Assembly: GCF_000758605.1 (NCBI RefSeq) | Contig: NZ_CP009282.1 | Location: forward strand, 248,001-312,000 | DNA length: 64,000 bases | From: Paenibacillus sp. FSL R5-0912 | GTDB taxonomy: Bacteria > Bacillota > Bacilli > Paenibacillales > Paenibacillaceae | Direction of reading: 5' to 3' | Shown here: positions 34,503-43,531 of the stretch, piece by piece | Numbering within the stretch: the stretch's first letter is position 1 | Layout: every line of letters begins with the position of its first letter | Translations under genes and position numbers: made by a program | The notes under the pieces: generated by a model | Databases searched by the model: none | The model's input: only the letters and a program-made list of their open reading frames with translations | What the model was told of the DNA's origin: nothing

Positions 34503-35246
34503 ATGAAAGACAGCATAAGCAGTACAGGCAGCTCAGCTAGCTCAGGCAGTCTCTGGGAGCAGGCGGACGCAGATCAATACGTTCAGAATATAAGCCGCAA
34601 AATCCCCGGCTATCAGCTGCAGTATGATCTGATGGATACGCTGATAACGGCGCTGATGGATAAGCTGAACCATCCCGAACTGCTGATCGTCGGAGCAGGC
34701 GGAGGACAGGAAATTCTGCAGCTCGGCCGTTCCCATCCTGATTGGATCTTCAGTGGGCTGGATACTTCGCAGGGAATGCTCCTGGCTGCTGAACAGCGGC
34801 TTGGCGCAGCAGGTATGGTGGACAGAGTACGACTGCATCATACGGAGATAAGTTCCTGGAATTGTAGCAGACAGTACGATGCTGCGACCTGCATGCTGGT
34901 GCTGCATTTTGTGAAAGGGTGGGAGAACAAGCTGGCGCTGCTCCGTTCCATTGCCGGGCGGCTTAAGCCGGGAGCGCCGCTGTGTCTTTCCGCAATCAAC
35001 GGGGAGCCGGCTTCCCCCGCATGGCGGATTCAGATGGCCGGCTGGAGGCTGCATATGCTGGGTAACGGCATTGAACAAGACCAGTGGCAGGCCTTCGAGC
35101 AATCGTTCGGCGTGACCTCGCACCCGCTTCCGGCCGAAGAGATGGAACGGCTGCTGCGGGAGGCCGGGTTCACGGGGATGTCACGATTCTTCGGCTCCTA
35201 TCTGATTGACGGCTGGGTGGCCGTGAAGGTGCCGGACAATGCGTGA
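34503..35246 (+). CDS. Class I SAM-dependent methyltransferase
   Basis: A 247-residue protein with the SAM-binding motif I LLIVGAGGGQEILQLG (about residues 60-75), motif II SGLDTSQGMLLAAEQRLG, and AATCMLVLHFVKG as post-motif III. The C-terminal part (EMERLLREAGFTGMSRFFGSYLIDGW) is the usual end of small-molecule methyltransferases. The substrate is unknown. GGAGGGGATGTA precedes the ATG. It is separated from the IS-bearing repeat region by a structured leader that may regulate it. Confidence 0.82.
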   Translation: MKDSISSTGSSASSGSLWEQADADQYVQNISRKIPGYQLQYDLMDTLITALMDKLNHPELLIVGAGGGQEILQLGRSHPDWIFSGLDTSQGMLLAAEQRLGAAGMVDRVRLHHTEISSWNCSRQYDAATCMLVLHFVKGWENKLALLRSIAGRLKPGAPLCLSAINGEPASPAWRIQMAGWRLHMLGNGIEQDQWQAFEQSFGVTSHPLPAEEMERLLREAGFTGMSRFFGSYLIDGWVAVKVPDNA

Positions 35247-35314
35247 CCTGAACGGGGTTCGTTACTAGTTGGAGTCTACAGGGGGCGGGGGCTTGCGGAA
35301 ACCCGTTACCCGCC

Positions 35315-36178
35315 CTAACTCCCCGCATAATGCAGCTTATCCGGATTGCGGACAATGTATAAATTCCGGATCAGATTGTCCCGGATATGCAAAAGTCCTA
35401 TGGTATGAACACCCTCGTCCGAGCGGAGGATCAGGCCGGGCTGTCCGTTAATCCGGCCGGTTTCAATAGTCACCTCACCGTGAATTGTAGCTGCCCTGCG
35501 GAAAGGCCCCAGCAGGAAGCTTGCTACAAGCTCGCGGGTGATTACCGGTTCGGCAGCAGCGCGTACTTTGCCTCCGCCGTCAGAGATCAGCTCGACTGCC
35601 GGATCAAGCATCGTCAGAATCTGGTTCATGTTGCCCTGCTTCAGGGCGGCCAGGAACCCGTTCACCCATTCCTCTGTAGCCGCCTCCGGCTGGACAGGCT
35701 CCCCGGAGATGAGGCCCATCTTGGCACTGGCCCGGCTGAAGAGCTTGCGGCAGTTCGGTTCACTTTTGTCGACCAGTCCGGCAATCTCCTGATATTCAAA
35801 GCCCAGCGCCTCACGCAGCACAAACACGGCCCGCTCCGCAGGGGTCAGCCGCTCCAGCAGGACAAGCATGGCATAGGATAAGAGATCATCCTGAACTACG
35901 GAGTCCATGGAATCCCCGGCTGTACCGGCAAGAGGCTCGGGCAGCCATTCGCCGAAATATTCCTCCCGCTGTCTGCGCGCAGATTTGTGCAGATCCCGGC
36001 AGCGGTTCGTGACCATTTTACACAGATAGGCTTTCGGTTCGGCCAGCCGCTCCGGCGGCACATCATACACCTTCAGGAATACGTCCTGAACCGCATCCTC
36101 GGCATCGGCGGCTGATCCGGTTAACTGGTAGGCAAGTTTAAACAATAGGTTCTTATACTGGGCATACAGCTCCTGCAT
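35315..36178 (-). CDS. ECF41-type RNA polymerase sigma factor with SnoaL-like C-terminal domain
   Basis: A 287-residue ECF sigma factor, longer than ordinary ECFs. Region 2 is at about 5-70 (LAYQLTGSAADAEDAVQDVF), region 4 at about 105-155 (LTPAERAVFVLREALGFEYQEIA). The three ECF41 signatures are visible: WLPEP in the linker (78-82), DGGGK (200-204) and NPDKL (278-282). The SnoaL-like C-terminal domain acts as a built-in activity regulator in this group, with no separate anti-sigma gene. It is divergent from a carboxymuconolactone decarboxylase-like gene, the classic ECF41 partner. Both genes carry the ECF41 promoter, indicating autoregulation. Confidence 0.9.
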   Translation of the reverse strand: MQELYAQYKNLLFKLAYQLTGSAADAEDAVQDVFLKVYDVPPERLAEPKAYLCKMVTNRCRDLHKSARRQREEYFGEWLPEPLAGTAGDSMDSVVQDDLLSYAMLVLLERLTPAERAVFVLREALGFEYQEIAGLVDKSEPNCRKLFSRASAKMGLISGEPVQPEAATEEWVNGFLAALKQGNMNQILTMLDPAVELISDGGGKVRAAAEPVITRELVASFLLGPFRRAATIHGEVTIETGRINGQPGLILRSDEGVHTIGLLHIRDNLIRNLYIVRNPDKLHYAGS

Positions 36179-36229
36179 AACGCCACTTCCAATCCTTATA
36201 TATAGTCAATCTAACTCCGCTATAATGTA

Positions 36230-36256
36230 GACAATATAAAGAGGAGAGGTGTGACA
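36230..36256 (-). promoter_or_regulatory. ECF41-type promoter of the sigma factor gene
   Basis: On the minus strand: TGTCACA (36256-36250), exactly 16 bases, TGTC (36233-36230). Close to the ECF41 consensus TGTCACA-N16-CGTC. Confidence 0.65.
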
Positions 36257-36342
36257 GGAGAGAGCGGGGATGCGTGAAGTTGCCTATCATTCATGGGGGG
36301 TACGTTCGAAAACTGGACCGGACAAAAAATCTGCTGCTGTAT

Positions 36343-36369
36343 TGTCACAGAACGAATAGCTGTCTCGTT
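36343..36369 (+). promoter_or_regulatory. ECF41-type promoter of the CMD-like gene
   Basis: TGTCACA (36343-36349), exactly 16 bases, CGTT (36366-36369). Start codon about 100 bases downstream. Confidence 0.75.
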
Positions 36370-36468
36370 ATATGTCCGAAGGGCGGAGCAAGGCCGGAAA
36401 ACGCCAGGCGGAAGACAATGTCTGGACCGGACCTTAATTACAACCAGCCCAATAGGAGGAGTATAGTT

Positions 36469-36948
36469 ATGGCACAACGTGTGAATTATATGCAGCAGTC
36501 CCCGGAGCTTTTCAAGAAATTTCTCGATTTCAGCATGGCCTTGAAGAACAGCTCTATTGAGGAGAAAATTGAAGATCTGGTGTCCATCCGGGCTTCCCAG
36601 ATGAACGGCTGCGGCTTCTGCCTGGACATGCATGTGAAGCAGGCCAAGATTAACGGCGAGAGTGAACTGCGTCTCTATCACATCTCTATCTGGCGGGAAT
36701 CAACACTGTTCTCTCCGCGTGAACGGGCTGCACTCGCCTGGACGGAGGTACTGACCAAGCTGCCGGAGCATGGCGTGCCTGATGAGCTGTATGACCGTGT
36801 CCGTGGACAGCTGTCCGAGCAGGAAATCTCTGATCTGTCCTTCTCGGTTATGGCGATTAACGCCTGGAACCGGGTGAACGTGGGCTTCACAACCGTGCCG
36901 GGTTCATCTGATGCGGCCTATGGCTTGACTAAGGCTGGATTGTCGTAA
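36469..36948 (+). CDS. Carboxymuconolactone decarboxylase / AhpD-like family protein
   Basis: A 159-residue all-helical protein with the redox motif NGCGFCLDMHVKQA (CxxC followed by His) near residue 50, as in AhpD-like alkylhydroperoxidases. RESTLFSPRERAALAWTE is the conserved second helix of the family. The ATG at 36469 has AGGAGGA 8 bases upstream; earlier in-frame starts lie upstream of, or in, the promoter. It is expressed from an ECF41 promoter and is probably the sigma factor's target. Its natural substrate is unknown, but a role in peroxide or electrophile stress is commonly proposed for the family. Confidence 0.87.
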   Translation: MAQRVNYMQQSPELFKKFLDFSMALKNSSIEEKIEDLVSIRASQMNGCGFCLDMHVKQAKINGESELRLYHISIWRESTLFSPRERAALAWTEVLTKLPEHGVPDELYDRVRGQLSEQEISDLSFSVMAINAWNRVNVGFTTVPGSSDAAYGLTKAGLS

Positions 36949-37018
36949 CTCAGGGGCCAGAATTGACGGCAGCTTAACGCGATAAGCCTCAATCTTGAAT
37001 CGAGATCCACATGTATTT

Positions 37019-37061
37019 AAAAGGAGCTATGCCACCGTACGTTCTGTGGCATAGCTCCTTT
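37019..37061. terminator. Bidirectional terminator
   Basis: A 16-bp stem AAAGGAGCTATGCCAC/GTGGCATAGCTCCTTT lies between the converging CMD-like and permease genes. Confidence 0.8.
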
Positions 37062-37075
37062 ACTTATAGGTGGGG

Positions 37076-37903
37076 TCAGCCCTTGACCGCTGAGCTGGCT
37101 ACACCTTCAATAATGTATTTCTGGCCGAGCAGGAAGACGAGGATCATGGGCATGATTCCGGCTGTTGCAGCGGCCATCATGCCGTTGTAGTCGACATTGT
37201 TCTCCAGGATGAAATTCTGCAGCCCGAGCGGGACGGTGAACAGATCATGGTCAATCAGGAAGACGAGGGCATTCTCATAATCATTCCAGTGCCAGGAGAA
37301 GTCGATGATGGCCAGTGTGGCCAGTGACGGCTTAGCCATCGGCAGGATAATGCGCGAGAAGATACGGAAATGCCCTGCGCCGTCGATGAAGGCGGCCTCC
37401 GAAATTTCATGAGGCACTGAGAGGAAGAACTGCCGCATCATGAACACGCCGAAGATGGTGAACATTCCCGGCAGGATCAGCGCCCAATGGGTGTTGTAGA
37501 TGCCGGCCCAGTCGAACATGATGAATTTGGGCACGAACAGCACCTGCGGGGGAACCATCATCATGGACAGATAGACCATGAACATGGTGTTCCGCCCTTT
37601 GAACTCAATTCTGGCAAACCCATAAGCAGCTAAGGCGGATAAGGAAACGGCACCTATAGTGCTCAGAATAGCCACCTTAAGGGAATTCAGATAGTAAGGC
37701 ACGAAGCTGCCCTGACCGGTCCAGACCTTAACATGATGGTTCCAGTTGAAATGGCTTGGAATCCACTGGACCGGATATTGAAAGACCTCTGCTGGTGTCT
37801 TAAATGAAGTGCTGATCATCCAGATGAAGGGTACAATCATGACGATGCTGAAGAACAGCATGATGAGGGTGGCAATGCTTTTGGTAACTACGGCTTTATT
37901 CAT
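37076..37903 (-). CDS. Sugar ABC transporter permease, MalG-like
   Basis: A 275-residue CUT1 permease with six hydrophobic segments. The EAA motif is PHEISEAAFIDGAGHFRIFS followed by RIILPMAKPSLATLAII. AAGGAGCTGAG precedes the ATG, and only 12 bases separate it from the upstream permease, so they form one transcript. It is the last gene of the ABC/two-component locus that starts at 43242. The preserved set is SBP, kinase, regulator, permease F, permease G. Confidence 0.88.
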   Translation of the reverse strand: MNKAVVTKSIATLIMLFFSIVMIVPFIWMISTSFKTPAEVFQYPVQWIPSHFNWNHHVKVWTGQGSFVPYYLNSLKVAILSTIGAVSLSALAAYGFARIEFKGRNTMFMVYLSMMMVPPQVLFVPKFIMFDWAGIYNTHWALILPGMFTIFGVFMMRQFFLSVPHEISEAAFIDGAGHFRIFSRIILPMAKPSLATLAIIDFSWHWNDYENALVFLIDHDLFTVPLGLQNFILENNVDYNGMMAAATAGIMPMILVFLLGQKYIIEGVASSAVKG

Positions 37904-37915
37904 GTTCTCAGCTCC

Positions 37916-38797
37916 TTAGTAGTGAACCCAGCGTTTCTGGCCCAGCCATTGAATCACGGTGACAATCAGAATGATCAGGAACAGGGCCCAGGAGACCGCT
38001 GAAGCATAGCCCATTTCGTAATAGCGGAAGGCATTCTGATAGATGAACAAAGATAACACGGTGGTGCTGTTCCCCGGTCCGCCTTGCGTGATCGCCTGAA
38101 TGATCCCGAACTGCTTGATCGACATAATCAGTCCGGTAATCAGCAGCAGGAAGGTGGTCGGACTAACCAGCGGCCACAGGATACTGCGGACGGTCTGCCA
38201 GGTGCGGGCGCCGTCGATTTTGGCGGCTTCCAGCAGCTCGCCGGACACTTCCTGCAGGGCGGCCAGATAGATAATCATGTTATAGCCGAGCATGAACCAG
38301 ATCCAGATGATGTCAATCGCATACATGGAGGTTTCCATGGTTGACAGCCAGCCGGGTGGATTCGCGATGCCGACCGAGCGGAGAATACCGTTAATCGGCC
38401 CGTTGTTCGGATGAAACAGCAGCATCCAGACAAAGGCTACAGCGACGCCGCTTGTAATATAAGGCATGAAGTACAGGGCGCGGAGCAGCTTTTTCAAATA
38501 CACGGATCGGTTCAGCACAACGGCAACGATGAACGCGAGGCCGATCGATACCGGGACGGAGACCAGGAACAGCAGTGTGTTCTTGATGGCGATATAGAAT
38601 ACCTCATCCCCCAGCATCCGCTGAATGTTGGCCAGCCCGATGAATTTGGTATGGGTACTCATAAACTTATAGTCTGTAAACATGAGATAGAAAGAATAGA
38701 CGGCAGGTATGATGAAAAATAAAATCACGCCAATCATATTTGGCCCGATAAACAGATAGCCCAGGTACTGCTGCCGCTTCATCCAGGATGCCTTCAC
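37916..38797 (-). CDS. Sugar ABC transporter permease, MalF-like
   Basis: A 293-residue CUT1 permease. The N-terminus RQQYLGYLFIGPNMIGVILF starts the first membrane segment. The EAA loop is SGELLEAAKIDGARTWQTVR, followed by WPLVSPTTFLLL. The start is a GTG with AAAGGAGTGG upstream. The 235 bases between this gene and the response regulator contain a 20-base motif repeated in front of the sensor kinase, so this permease pair probably has its own regulated promoter. Confidence 0.88.
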   Translation of the reverse strand: MKASWMKRQQYLGYLFIGPNMIGVILFFIIPAVYSFYLMFTDYKFMSTHTKFIGLANIQRMLGDEVFYIAIKNTLLFLVSVPVSIGLAFIVAVVLNRSVYLKKLLRALYFMPYITSGVAVAFVWMLLFHPNNGPINGILRSVGIANPPGWLSTMETSMYAIDIIWIWFMLGYNMIIYLAALQEVSGELLEAAKIDGARTWQTVRSILWPLVSPTTFLLLITGLIMSIKQFGIIQAITQGGPGNSTTVLSLFIYQNAFRYYEMGYASAVSWALFLIILIVTVIQWLGQKRWVHY

Positions 38798-38941
38798 ATA
38801 GCCCCACTCCTTTTAGGTCTTTTGATTACTTTGATCACACTACAAGCATAACAAGCGGCCTCAGGGGGGTTAAGGAACAAAACCAACGACTTCATGCTAC
38901 AGAAATATACATTTGCTGAGCGGCGGCGGGCGGTGCTATCT

Positions 38942-38961
38942 TAGTTTTGTTCTATTCCTGT
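38942..38961. promoter_or_regulatory. Putative response-regulator binding site, copy 1
   Basis: TAGTTTTGTTCTATTCCTGT matches 41791-41810 at 19 of 20 positions. It lies upstream of the permease pair. A related inverted GGAACAAAACCA is at 38874-38885. Confidence 0.5.
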
Positions 38962-39032
38962 CCACAGCAAGCAGCGGCATTCCCGGAAGGAAGGCCGCTG
39001 TATAGGAGAGCTAAGCATTTATTGGAGCCAAG

Positions 39033-39836
39033 CTATATGCTTACGGATTCTGTATTATGCCGCTGAGTATGCCGGTACTGGCTCGGCGTCTGCGCAGTGA
39101 GGCGTTTGAAAATTTTGATGAAATAGTTATCGTTAACGAAGCCGACCCGGTTGCCAATCTCGTATACCGGCAGATCGGAGTGGATCAGGAGCTGGATGGC
39201 CTGGTCCACCCTGATCTGATGCAGATAATGGATCAGGGTCTGGCCGGTTTTCTTTTTGAACAGGGTGCTGACATAATTCTCGGCCATCATGACATACTGG
39301 GACATCGACTTGACGGTAATATCCTCATCATAATGGGCGTGCAGATACTGGAGGATCTTCTGAATCTCGGGATGGCTGGTAAGCTCCTCATGAGGCAACG
39401 GCGGCAGGGGAACAGCAGAATTGGACGGGCCGGCACTTACCTTGCGGTTCTCCTGGCTCTTCACCAATTCATTATTGATCTTGCGCAGTGTGTCACGGAG
39501 TGAATTCACACTCATGGACAGCTTCAGGATATAATTGGAGGCCCCGTATTCCATCGCCTGCCGTACATTCTCGAAATCGCTCATGCAGGTAAGCATCACG
39601 AAGCGGGAATCGAATCCTTCTTCACGGGTTCTGCGCAGCAGCTCGACACCATCCATCTCCGGCATGACAATATCCGAAATCACCAGATCGGGAGCATCCT
39701 GCCGGATCATCTCCAGCGCTTCTGCACCATTGCCCGCTTCTCCGCTGACGATGAACCCCAGCTCTTCCCAGGCAATGATCTCACGGACGCTTTCCCGTAC
39801 AAAAACCTCATCCTCAACCAGCAGAACTTTCCACAT
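39033..39836 (-). CDS. Response regulator with AraC-type output (YesN-like)
   Basis: A 267-residue two-component regulator. The receiver domain (1-120) has the acidic pair VEDE, the phospho-acceptor Asp in DLVISDIVMPEMDG, and the conserved Lys in YILKLSMS. The C-terminal AraC double helix-turn-helix is at about 165-262 (ITVKSMSQYVMMAENYVSTLF, then LPVYEIGNRVGFVNDNYFIK). It is shorter than most YesN proteins because it has no middle domain. It lies 27 bases behind its sensor kinase. It probably activates the neighbouring permease and binding-protein genes. Confidence 0.88.
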   Translation of the reverse strand: MWKVLLVEDEVFVRESVREIIAWEELGFIVSGEAGNGAEALEMIRQDAPDLVISDIVMPEMDGVELLRRTREEGFDSRFVMLTCMSDFENVRQAMEYGASNYILKLSMSVNSLRDTLRKINNELVKSQENRKVSAGPSNSAVPLPPLPHEELTSHPEIQKILQYLHAHYDEDITVKSMSQYVMMAENYVSTLFKKKTGQTLIHYLHQIRVDQAIQLLIHSDLPVYEIGNRVGFVNDNYFIKIFKRLTAQTPSQYRHTQRHNTESVSI

Positions 39837-39863
39837 GTGTGATTCCCTCCCGTATAAATGCGC

Positions 39864-41636
39864 TTAAGCCGGATGTCCGTTGCCGTAAGGTGCAGACAAT
39901 AGAAGCGGTATAGTGAAGCGGACAGTGACACCTTCCCCGGTGGAGAGAACCTCCAGCGTCCCTTCTTCCCTGAACAGCAGCCGCAGCCGCTCCTGAATAT
40001 TACTCAACCCGATGCCCGGACGCTTGCGCGGGGCTTTGTTCAAACCTGCCTGCTCCATGCCTACGCCGTTGTCCCTGATCTCTACACTCAGCCGGTTCTC
40101 TTCGCGGTGTACGATCAGCTCGATCAGGCCGTTGCCGGGCAGTCTGCTGATCCCGTGAATAATGGCGTTCTCGACCAGCGGCTGGAGGCTGAGCTTGGGA
40201 ACCAGCGCATATAGAACATCCTCGTCATAGCGGCAGGTTAATTCGAATTTGTGGGCGTAGCGGACCTGCTGGATATGAACATAGGCTTCAACAAGCTCTA
40301 TCTCATCCTTCAGATGGATCAGATCCTTATCGGTATTCAGACTGGCCTCCAGCAGCTTGCCGAGCGACAGGGTCATGTTCGTAATATCCTCATTGTGCTC
40401 ACGGATGGCAATCCATTTAATTGTATTCAGCGTGTTCAGCAGGAAGTGGGGATTCGTCTGGGCCAGCAGCATCTGGAAATGGACAGCCTCCTTCTGGCGC
40501 TCCTCGGCCTTCAGCTTCTGGATCAGCAGGTGAGTATCGTCAAGCATGGTATTGAAGGTCCGGGTCAGATCCAGGATCTCCCCGCTGAATTTATGCTCCG
40601 GCAGGCGGATCTTGAGACTCTTCTGCACGGCCGCCTTCATCTTGTTCTGCAAATGGGACAACGGGCGTGTGATGGTCGTAGCGATCACGAAGGTCATCAT
40701 CAGGAAGATGCTCGTCAGGACAAAGAACGTAATAAAGTACTGCTGCTTCAGCCCTTCGATCTCCACGAACAGCACAGACAGCGGAATCCGGTTGACGATA
40801 TACCAGTCCAGCGATTCGACATAAATATAATTAATCAGCGAATTCGAATCCTTGTCGATAAAATACTGCTGTCCGGGCTGCCCGGCGAATCCCGCCTTAA
40901 CCTTCGCAGATAAAAGACTGCCCGGAACGGACTGTGAGATATCTTCTCCCGAGCGGGTAATCAGGAAATACTGCTGCTCCAGATCCGACTGCTTATGAAT
41001 GGAGCGCAGCCAGTACGTATAGTCAATGCTGATCCGGGCCATCCCGTAAGGTTTGTTCCGGGCATCCTCCAGATAAGCGTACAAGGATAGAAGATAGGCA
41101 CTGGTGGAGACATCGCGCAGCACGTAGTTAGTATCATTGGGTACCCAGTGATAAGAGCTGGTATTCATCTGGCCCCGGTCGAACCCGGGATTGGCCTTTA
41201 GATCCGAGTAGATCAGCGAATCCTTAGGCGGATAAGAGGTGTATGCGCTTTCAGTTAAGTCCAGAATCATGAAATAGACCGAAGGATTGTACAGGAAGAA
41301 GCTGTTGTTCAGGTTCTTGAAAATATTCTCCATCAGCCGTTTATTCTCCAGCTCATTACGCTGTCCGGGATGGAGCAGCACGGACTTGACGGTGTCATCC
41401 TGCTTCAGGAACAGCAGCGTCTTGAAGGCGATGCTGATCTGATCCTCCAGCGTGCGGTACATCTGCTCCAGCTGGTAATGGCTTTGCTGGCTGATTTTCT
41501 TCTGGACCAGTGTCTCAATGCGCTGGTAGTTATACATATTCAATGCGCCGAAGGGCAGCAGAATCAGGCATACAAAGGCGGTAAACAAGCGGTATTTCAA
41601 TTTCTGGGGAATCAGAATTCGCATGAGCTTTGACAC
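39864..41636 (-). CDS. Sensor histidine kinase, YesM-like (LytS/His_kinase family)
   Basis: A 590-residue membrane sensor. The N-terminal membrane segment is at about 14-33 (LFTAFVCLILLPFGAL), an extracellular Cache-like domain at about 35-295, the second membrane segment at about 300-320, then HAMP (ITRPLSHLQNKMKA). The His_kinase domain has the phospho-His motif TNPHFLLNTLNTIKW, and the ATPase has LVENAIIHG and RDNGVGME. A GTG start has GGAGG 9 bases upstream. It probably senses the extracellular sugar directly or through the adjacent binding protein, and it phosphorylates the regulator at 39033. Confidence 0.88.
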   Translation of the reverse strand: MSKLMRILIPQKLKYRLFTAFVCLILLPFGALNMYNYQRIETLVQKKISQQSHYQLEQMYRTLEDQISIAFKTLLFLKQDDTVKSVLLHPGQRNELENKRLMENIFKNLNNSFFLYNPSVYFMILDLTESAYTSYPPKDSLIYSDLKANPGFDRGQMNTSSYHWVPNDTNYVLRDVSTSAYLLSLYAYLEDARNKPYGMARISIDYTYWLRSIHKQSDLEQQYFLITRSGEDISQSVPGSLLSAKVKAGFAGQPGQQYFIDKDSNSLINYIYVESLDWYIVNRIPLSVLFVEIEGLKQQYFITFFVLTSIFLMMTFVIATTITRPLSHLQNKMKAAVQKSLKIRLPEHKFSGEILDLTRTFNTMLDDTHLLIQKLKAEERQKEAVHFQMLLAQTNPHFLLNTLNTIKWIAIREHNEDITNMTLSLGKLLEASLNTDKDLIHLKDEIELVEAYVHIQQVRYAHKFELTCRYDEDVLYALVPKLSLQPLVENAIIHGISRLPGNGLIELIVHREENRLSVEIRDNGVGMEQAGLNKAPRKRPGIGLSNIQERLRLLFREEGTLEVLSTGEGVTVRFTIPLLLSAPYGNGHPA

Positions 41637-41790
41637 ACGGCTGCACCTCCAAACACAATTGCACCTGCCCGGTCCGGGAGGATAAGGGTCTCTATGGTTT
41701 AGATTATAGCATAATAAAAAAGCAGCACAGCCAATACCTTAAATTGCATGGTTTTGTTCCAGCGGGCGCTGGTTGAAGGCTGCAAATGCG

Positions 41791-41810
41791 TAGTTTTGTT
41801 CTATTGCTGT
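41791..41810. promoter_or_regulatory. Putative response-regulator binding site, copy 2
   Basis: TAGTTTTGTTCTATTGCTGT lies upstream of the sensor kinase and is 19/20 identical to 38942-38961. A partial TGGTTTTGTTCC is 42 bases away at 41749-41760. Confidence 0.5.
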
Positions 41811-41910
41811 TGCTTGACAAAAAGAAAAGGAGGCGCCATTGATCCTATGGCAATCCCCCCTGGTTATACATGTGCTTTCTCAATTTTAACTTCTATTTCT
41901 TTTTCTAATT

Positions 41911-43242
41911 TTACTTATTCTGCTTCAGATACTCGTTATGCCGGGTTACCATCGCCTGCACCGTCTGATCCAGCGACTGTGAATCAAGGAAGTATTTCTC
42001 GTATTCCTGTGAGCGCAGATCCATAACCTCCTGAGGCAGGCTGCGTACATAGGTCGGCGTCTGATTGTCGAACATGACATACATCAGGGAATCCAGATCG
42101 TAGGAATCGCTTTTGTCGCCAATGAGACTTTTCAACGCATCATCCTGATTGGCATCCTTCGAAGCCGGCAGTCTTCCGCCTGCTGCCATCGGCGACATGC
42201 CGCCATCGGAATACCATTTCAGGAATTCCCAAGCCGCTTCCTGCTTCTTGGACTTGGCATTAATGGAGATATAATCGCCTAATCCCCCGCGGGACACATA
42301 ATCATCCGCAGCTTCGGTGAGCCGGGGTACCGGCGCGAAGGCGATGGTGAAATCACGCGGGAAATCCGTGAAGTTATTCGAGCTGCGCAGCAGCCACGCC
42401 CCGATATTGAGCATCGGTACCTCTCCGCTGAGGAACACCTGCTCGACCGGCATTTTGGACGTCAATTGCTCGCCAAGCGGCGGTGTGGTCTTATCGTCCT
42501 TCATCATTCCGTTCAGGGTTTCCAGCCACTGCTTGACGAGCGGATGATCCAGATTGGAGGTGCCGTCCGCCTTAGTGTAGCCCTCCTGGGAGAGCACGGA
42601 GTCGATAGGGTCCACGAACGGCTCCATATTCTGAATGAATCCGTACTGGTCGCCGGTCTTCAGCTTCTTCGCGTATTCACGCAGCTCATTCCAGGTCCAT
42701 TCCTTCGGAACCGGCAGGTTAGCCGCGTCAAGAGCCTCTTTGTTCAACGCGATGAAGAACGGGCTTTTGGTAGTGGGAACGCCGTAATACTTGCCGTCAA
42801 TCTTCCAGCTCTCCGCGTCAACGCCCATTTTCTCGTCGATATTGTAATCGGTAAAGGTACTTAGATCCAGCGCCAGGCCCGATTCTACCCGTTTGGAGGC
42901 ATGGGAGATCGTGTAATTCACGAATAAATCTACATCCTGCCCGGTAATCATGGCTGTATCCAGCTTGAGGTTCCCGTCGTCGTCATTAACATAGCGTACA
43001 TATTCTACCTGGATTTCGGGATGCTCCTTGTTCCAGTTATCAATGACCTCCTGCGGGCCGGATTCCGGCGGAACGCCGCCCCACATTTTGAGGGTTACCG
43101 GGCTTGCAGATGTTGCCCCATTGCCTTTGGCAGGGCTTTCATTATTGGCTGCAGATGAATTGCTGCTGTTACCGCAGCCTGTAGCCAGGCCCATTATAAG
43201 AACGAGTGATGTAATTCCGGCGATCCAGCGTGTTTTTTTCAA
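41911..43242 (-). CDS. Sugar ABC transporter substrate-binding lipoprotein
   Basis: A 443-residue family 1 binding protein. The signal peptide ends in lipobox LATGC (Cys at about 23) followed by a Ser/Asn-rich linker. The mature part includes LKMWGGVPPESGPQEVIDNW and IQVEYVRYVNDDDGN, then AWEFLKWYSDGGM near the end, all usual for CUT1 proteins. A TTG start at 43242 is preferred because GGGAGG is 8-9 bases away; the longer frame would start right next to the ribosome site. It heads the locus containing a YesM/YesN pair and two permeases. An AT-rich 270-base gap separates it from the kinase gene, so it may be separately transcribed. Confidence 0.87.
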   Translation of the reverse strand: MKKTRWIAGITSLVLIMGLATGCGNSSNSSAANNESPAKGNGATSASPVTLKMWGGVPPESGPQEVIDNWNKEHPEIQVEYVRYVNDDDGNLKLDTAMITGQDVDLFVNYTISHASKRVESGLALDLSTFTDYNIDEKMGVDAESWKIDGKYYGVPTTKSPFFIALNKEALDAANLPVPKEWTWNELREYAKKLKTGDQYGFIQNMEPFVDPIDSVLSQEGYTKADGTSNLDHPLVKQWLETLNGMMKDDKTTPPLGEQLTSKMPVEQVFLSGEVPMLNIGAWLLRSSNNFTDFPRDFTIAFAPVPRLTEAADDYVSRGGLGDYISINAKSKKQEAAWEFLKWYSDGGMSPMAAGGRLPASKDANQDDALKSLIGDKSDSYDLDSLMYVMFDNQTPTYVRSLPQEVMDLRSQEYEKYFLDSQSLDQTVQAMVTRHNEYLKQNK

Positions 43243-43481
43243 AAGCGACAACCTCCCTGTATAACTGTATAGGCTTGCAAATCAAGAATAGCAGATCGCA
43301 AAATGCCTCAGAAGTAACAAAAAACCTGAGAATATGGAACATAACTTTACATTTCACCGGCCGGATTCTGCTCCTGTGCAAGGAAACGTTCTATCTCACG
43401 GTTATATCATCCCATTGTGTAAAAACACAATCATGGCAGATATAGTTTTTCTTTTTACCCAAAATGCGGCAGGAACTCGTA

Positions 43482-43490
43482 TGTTATGAT
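43482..43490 (+). promoter_or_regulatory. Extended -10 promoter before ald
   Basis: TGTTATGAT (TG-T-TATGAT) about 42 bases before the ald ATG. There is no convincing -35, consistent with an activator-dependent promoter. Confidence 0.4.
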
Positions 43491-43531
43491 TCTTTACATA
43501 AGAGATCCACACAAGACGGGAGCGAATAACA

